The notes under the pieces are model-generated. The model was given only the letters and a program-made list of their open reading frames with translations. It was not told the origin of the DNA and did not search any database. A program made the translations under genes and the position numbers. Source: an uncultured Clostridia bacterium (GTDB lineage: Bacteria > Bacillota > Clostridia > TANB77 > CAG-508). From it: a DNA stretch of 8,094 nt. Below, piece by piece: positions 6,292 to 8,094 of this stretch (its first letter is position 1; every line of letters starts with the position of its first letter). The DNA is taken from assembly GCA_949077355.1 (NCBI GenBank), contig CARUQW010000010.1:20709-28802 (forward strand), written 5' to 3'.

Positions 6292-6516
6292 TATCATTCG
6301 TGGTACCACCTAAATTTATTAGTTTTTGATTACTAACCTCATTATCGTTTTAACGGTTCGACCGCTTTTTCTTACTTTATTTTTTTCGGAAAAAGACCTA
6401 AAAAGTGAAATTTCAACATATTACATAGGAGACAACTTTCAGCCTAGGTTATCTTCTCTTTTCCTATTTTTCTAATATATTTACTTTGCTTTTTAATTGG
6501 TTTTTATTTCATCACA
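6252..6516 (-). ncRNA. T-box riboswitch, phenylalanine-type leader
   Basis: Between the promoter and the first gene lies a leader of about 265 nt. It contains the conserved T-box sequence GGTGGTACCACG (6299-6310), whose UGGU matches the ACCA end of a tRNA with discriminator A, as tRNA-Phe has. A strong terminator follows directly. Upstream, the base of Stem I is visible as GGAAAAGA pairing with TCTTTTTCC (with one bulge), and an upper TAGG/CCTA pairing closes an apical loop. UUC at 6407-6409, followed by A on the 3' side of Stem I, is the best candidate specifier codon for Phe, in agreement with the pheS and pheT genes downstream. I did not resolve the full Stem I fold or Stems II and III. 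The leader should sense uncharged tRNA-Phe and raise synthetase expression on phenylalanine starvation. The 5' end at 6516 is estimated from the promoter. Confidence 0.88.
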
Positions 6517-6522
6517 ATATTT

Positions 6523-6551
6523 ATTTTAACATATTTTCTAGTATTTTACAA
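6523..6551 (-). promoter_or_regulatory. Promoter of the T-box phe operon
   Basis: On the minus strand, TTGTAA (6546-6551), a 17-bp spacer and TAAAAT (6523-6528), the latter preceded by TGT, form an extended -10 promoter. It lies directly upstream of the T-box leader, and transcription should start near 6516. Confidence 0.65.
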
Positions 6552-6567
6552 GTATTAATAAAAAATA

Positions 6568-6595
6568 TTGTATATTTTTCTAATTGTGTTATAAT
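6568..6595 (+). promoter_or_regulatory. Promoter of the VWA surface-protein gene
   Basis: TTGTAT (6568-6573) lies 16 bp from a perfect TATAAT (6590-6595), which is preceded by TGT (extended -10). The start should be near 6602, giving a leader of about 29 nt. It is divergent from the phe operon promoter, with 16 bp between the two -35 boxes. Confidence 0.7.
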
Positions 6596-6630
6596 AATAA
6601 AGAAATAAAAATAAAGGAGTGTTATTTAAA

Positions 6631-8001
6631 ATGAAAAATAAAATTTTTATGGGGATATTTTTAATTATGATATTACTTGCAAATGTTTCTTTTGCTTCTT
6701 ATAGTACAGTTACTATGAGTGTAGTTGAAGAACCTATTTGCACAATTCCAATAGGAGAAAATTCAAAATTCGAAAAAAAATTAATTAGCAAAGATTTGGC
6801 TAATAAAGAAGTAACTTTACAATTACAAGTTACCAACGAAGAAATCGCAAATATTTCTAATGCCGAAGTTGTTCTTGTTATCGATAATTCCAATAGCATG
6901 AAAGAAACCACAGATTCTGGTTTGGTTAGAAGTGATGTTTTAAAATCTTCTGCCAAAACTTTCTTAGGTAATTTATTAAAGAACTCTGACAATTTAAAAA
7001 TTGGTCTTGTTAGCTTTTCCACCTCTATGGAGAAAAATGAAGAAGGTTTCATTACTCTTGGAACAACAAATGATGCTACTAAACTTAGTGATTTAACATC
7101 TAATCCATCTACTTTAACTAAGGCAATTGATGATATTACTTATGCAGAACCAGGAATTGCTTCTTATACCAATTTAGAAGCAGGATTACAAATGGGAAAT
7201 TCTTTATTCTCTAAAGAAAATAATAATAAATACCTTATTGTTTTAACAGATGGTATACCAAATGTAATTTTAGGTCAAAATGCTGTAAAATATGACGAAA
7301 ATACAATTTCAGCCACAAAAGCTAGATACCAATCTATTATCTCATCTGGTACTCATGTAGTAACCATGCTAACTGGTATTGAATCTGGTGATTCTACTAT
7401 TTCTTCAAGTGATTATACTTACAATAAATACATTGAAAATATTTGGGGAACACCTTCTAATTCAACAAATGGTGATTTTTATTTCATAACTGATGATGAA
7501 ATTGAAAAGACAATTACACAAGATATCTATCAATCTTTAATGCCTGTTCAAAAAACTTTAAAAGACATTACAATTGTAGATTACTTTCCAGCAAAAATTG
7601 TTAAAAACTTTGACTTTGCCTATGTTTCAAATACCAATATCGGAACCATTTCTTCCACAATAGATACTAGTAAAAACTCTATTACTTGGACGATTCCTGA
7701 ATTAGCAAGTGGACAAATAGCTACGGTTCAATACAAATTAAAACTAAAAGAAAACTTTGACAGTTCTATTGTTAATAAAATATTAAATACCAATCAAAAA
7801 GTAGATATTGAATACAATGACTTTGATAACGCAAAACAGACCAAAACATCTGATATCTCACCAAAATTAAAATTAGCAGAACCACCTGCTGTATTACCAA
7901 AAGCAGGAACCTTAACACTAATTGGTTTCTCCATTTTAGCTGGTGGATTACTTATCTACTCTATTACTAAATTAACCATTCTACACAATAAAATGAACTA
8001 A
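6631..8001 (+). CDS. Secreted von Willebrand factor A protein with LPKAG sortase-type anchor
   Basis: This 456-aa surface protein is likely exported by Sec and linked to the wall by a sortase. The ATG at 6631 has AAAGGAG (6613-6619) upstream; an in-frame GTG at 6619 overlaps that ribosome site and is rejected. The signal peptide covers residues 1-22 (MKNKIFMGIFLIMILLANVS, cleavage expected after FA). The VWA domain spans about 78-305 and keeps the metal-ion-dependent adhesion site: DNSNS (D85, S87, S89), T180 in SYTNLEAGL, and D207 in LTDG. Residues 306-415 form a beta-rich, DUF11/adhesin-like stalk (for example ITWTIPELASGQIATVQYKL). The C-terminus has LPKAG (422-426), a hydrophobic span (about 427-445) and a short basic tail (KLTILHNKMN), the layout of LPxTG proteins with a variant motif. 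VWA proteins of this form include pilus-tip adhesins, so binding to host or matrix is plausible but inferred. No sortase or pilin gene is adjacent in the window. Confidence 0.9.
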   Translation: MKNKIFMGIFLIMILLANVSFASYSTVTMSVVEEPICTIPIGENSKFEKKLISKDLANKEVTLQLQVTNEEIANISNAEVVLVIDNSNSMKETTDSGLVRSDVLKSSAKTFLGNLLKNSDNLKIGLVSFSTSMEKNEEGFITLGTTNDATKLSDLTSNPSTLTKAIDDITYAEPGIASYTNLEAGLQMGNSLFSKENNNKYLIVLTDGIPNVILGQNAVKYDENTISATKARYQSIISSGTHVVTMLTGIESGDSTISSSDYTYNKYIENIWGTPSNSTNGDFYFITDDEIEKTITQDIYQSLMPVQKTLKDITIVDYFPAKIVKNFDFAYVSNTNIGTISSTIDTSKNSITWTIPELASGQIATVQYKLKLKENFDSSIVNKILNTNQKVDIEYNDFDNAKQTKTSDISPKLKLAEPPAVLPKAGTLTLIGFSILAGGLLIYSITKLTILHNKMN

Positions 8002-8006
8002 ATTAT

Positions 8007-8033
8007 TTTGCCAAATTTGCCGAATTTGCCAAA
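8007..8033 (+). repeat. Three tandem copies of a 9-bp unit, TTTGCC(A/G)AA
   Basis: TTTGCCAAA (8007-8015), TTTGCCGAA (8016-8024) and TTTGCCAAA (8025-8033) are head to tail, starting six bases after the VWA stop codon. The last copy forms part of the left arm of the terminator. The first and third copies are complementary to the TTTGGC in its right arm, so more than one register of pairing is possible. Confidence 0.7.
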
Positions 8034-8058
8034 AGGGACGAACCTTTTTGGCAATTTT
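8026..8058 (+). terminator. Terminator of the VWA gene
   Basis: TTGCCAAAAGGG (8026-8037) pairs with CCTTTTTGGCAA (8043-8054) over 12 bp with one G-U pair and loop ACGAA, followed by TTTT and further T-rich sequence. The remaining bases to 8094 show no feature I can support. Confidence 0.8.
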
Positions 8059-8094
8059 ATTATCTATTTTTAAAATTGAAAAGTTAATCCCTTT

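Noticed and set aside
1..8094. CRISPR array, insertion sequence, tRNA or phage genes
   Set aside because: I saw no spaced direct repeats, transposase motifs, terminal inverted repeats or cloverleaf sequences; the T-box leader is the only structured RNA I can support.

Overview
This is a low-GC window with strong Shine-Dalgarno sequences, sigma-A-type promoters and a T-box riboswitch, which points to a Firmicute of the clostridial type. The prepilin-like N-terminus (KGITLIALVITIIVLLILAG) is a form I associate with uncultured gut Clostridia; I did not test the lineage. The genetic code looks standard: TAG ends pheT directly in front of a terminator, and TGG encodes Trp.

Layout. (1) 129-1493, minus: a secreted or pilus-like protein with a class III (type IV pilin-like) N-terminus and two InlB-type B-repeats. 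Past its TAG stop, 28 more in-frame sense codons look coding. (2) 1494-1972: an intergenic stretch holding a previously unlisted 43-codon membrane-peptide gene (minus, 1654-1785) with its own promoter, Shine-Dalgarno and hairpins, plus the promoter of a 73-aa plus-strand gene (1973-2194) that carries a doubled GYxxGY motif. (3) 2206-2240: a terminator shared by the convergent 73-aa gene and pheT. (4) 2241-6516, minus: a phenylalanyl-tRNA synthetase operon. Reading with transcription, it has an extended -10 promoter, a T-box leader with candidate UUC specifier and UGGU antiterminator bulge, a leader terminator, a 108-aa gene of unknown function, pheS, an unusual 222-bp gap with gene-remnant signals, and pheT. 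(5) 6568-8058, plus: a divergent gene for a secreted von Willebrand factor A protein with an LPKAG sortase-type C-terminus, followed by three 9-bp tandem repeats and a terminator.

How it fits together. PheS and PheT form the alpha2beta2 synthetase that charges tRNA-Phe, and uncharged tRNA-Phe should switch on the operon, including the unknown first gene. The flanking genes encode cell-surface proteins (a prepilin/InlB-repeat protein and a sortase-anchored VWA protein) and are functionally separate. I see no insertion sequence, phage, CRISPR array or tRNA gene, and no clear new multi-gene system. The most unusual items are the interrupted 3' end of the prepilin-like gene, the remnant-bearing pheS-pheT gap, the two small genes, and the unknown gene under T-box control.
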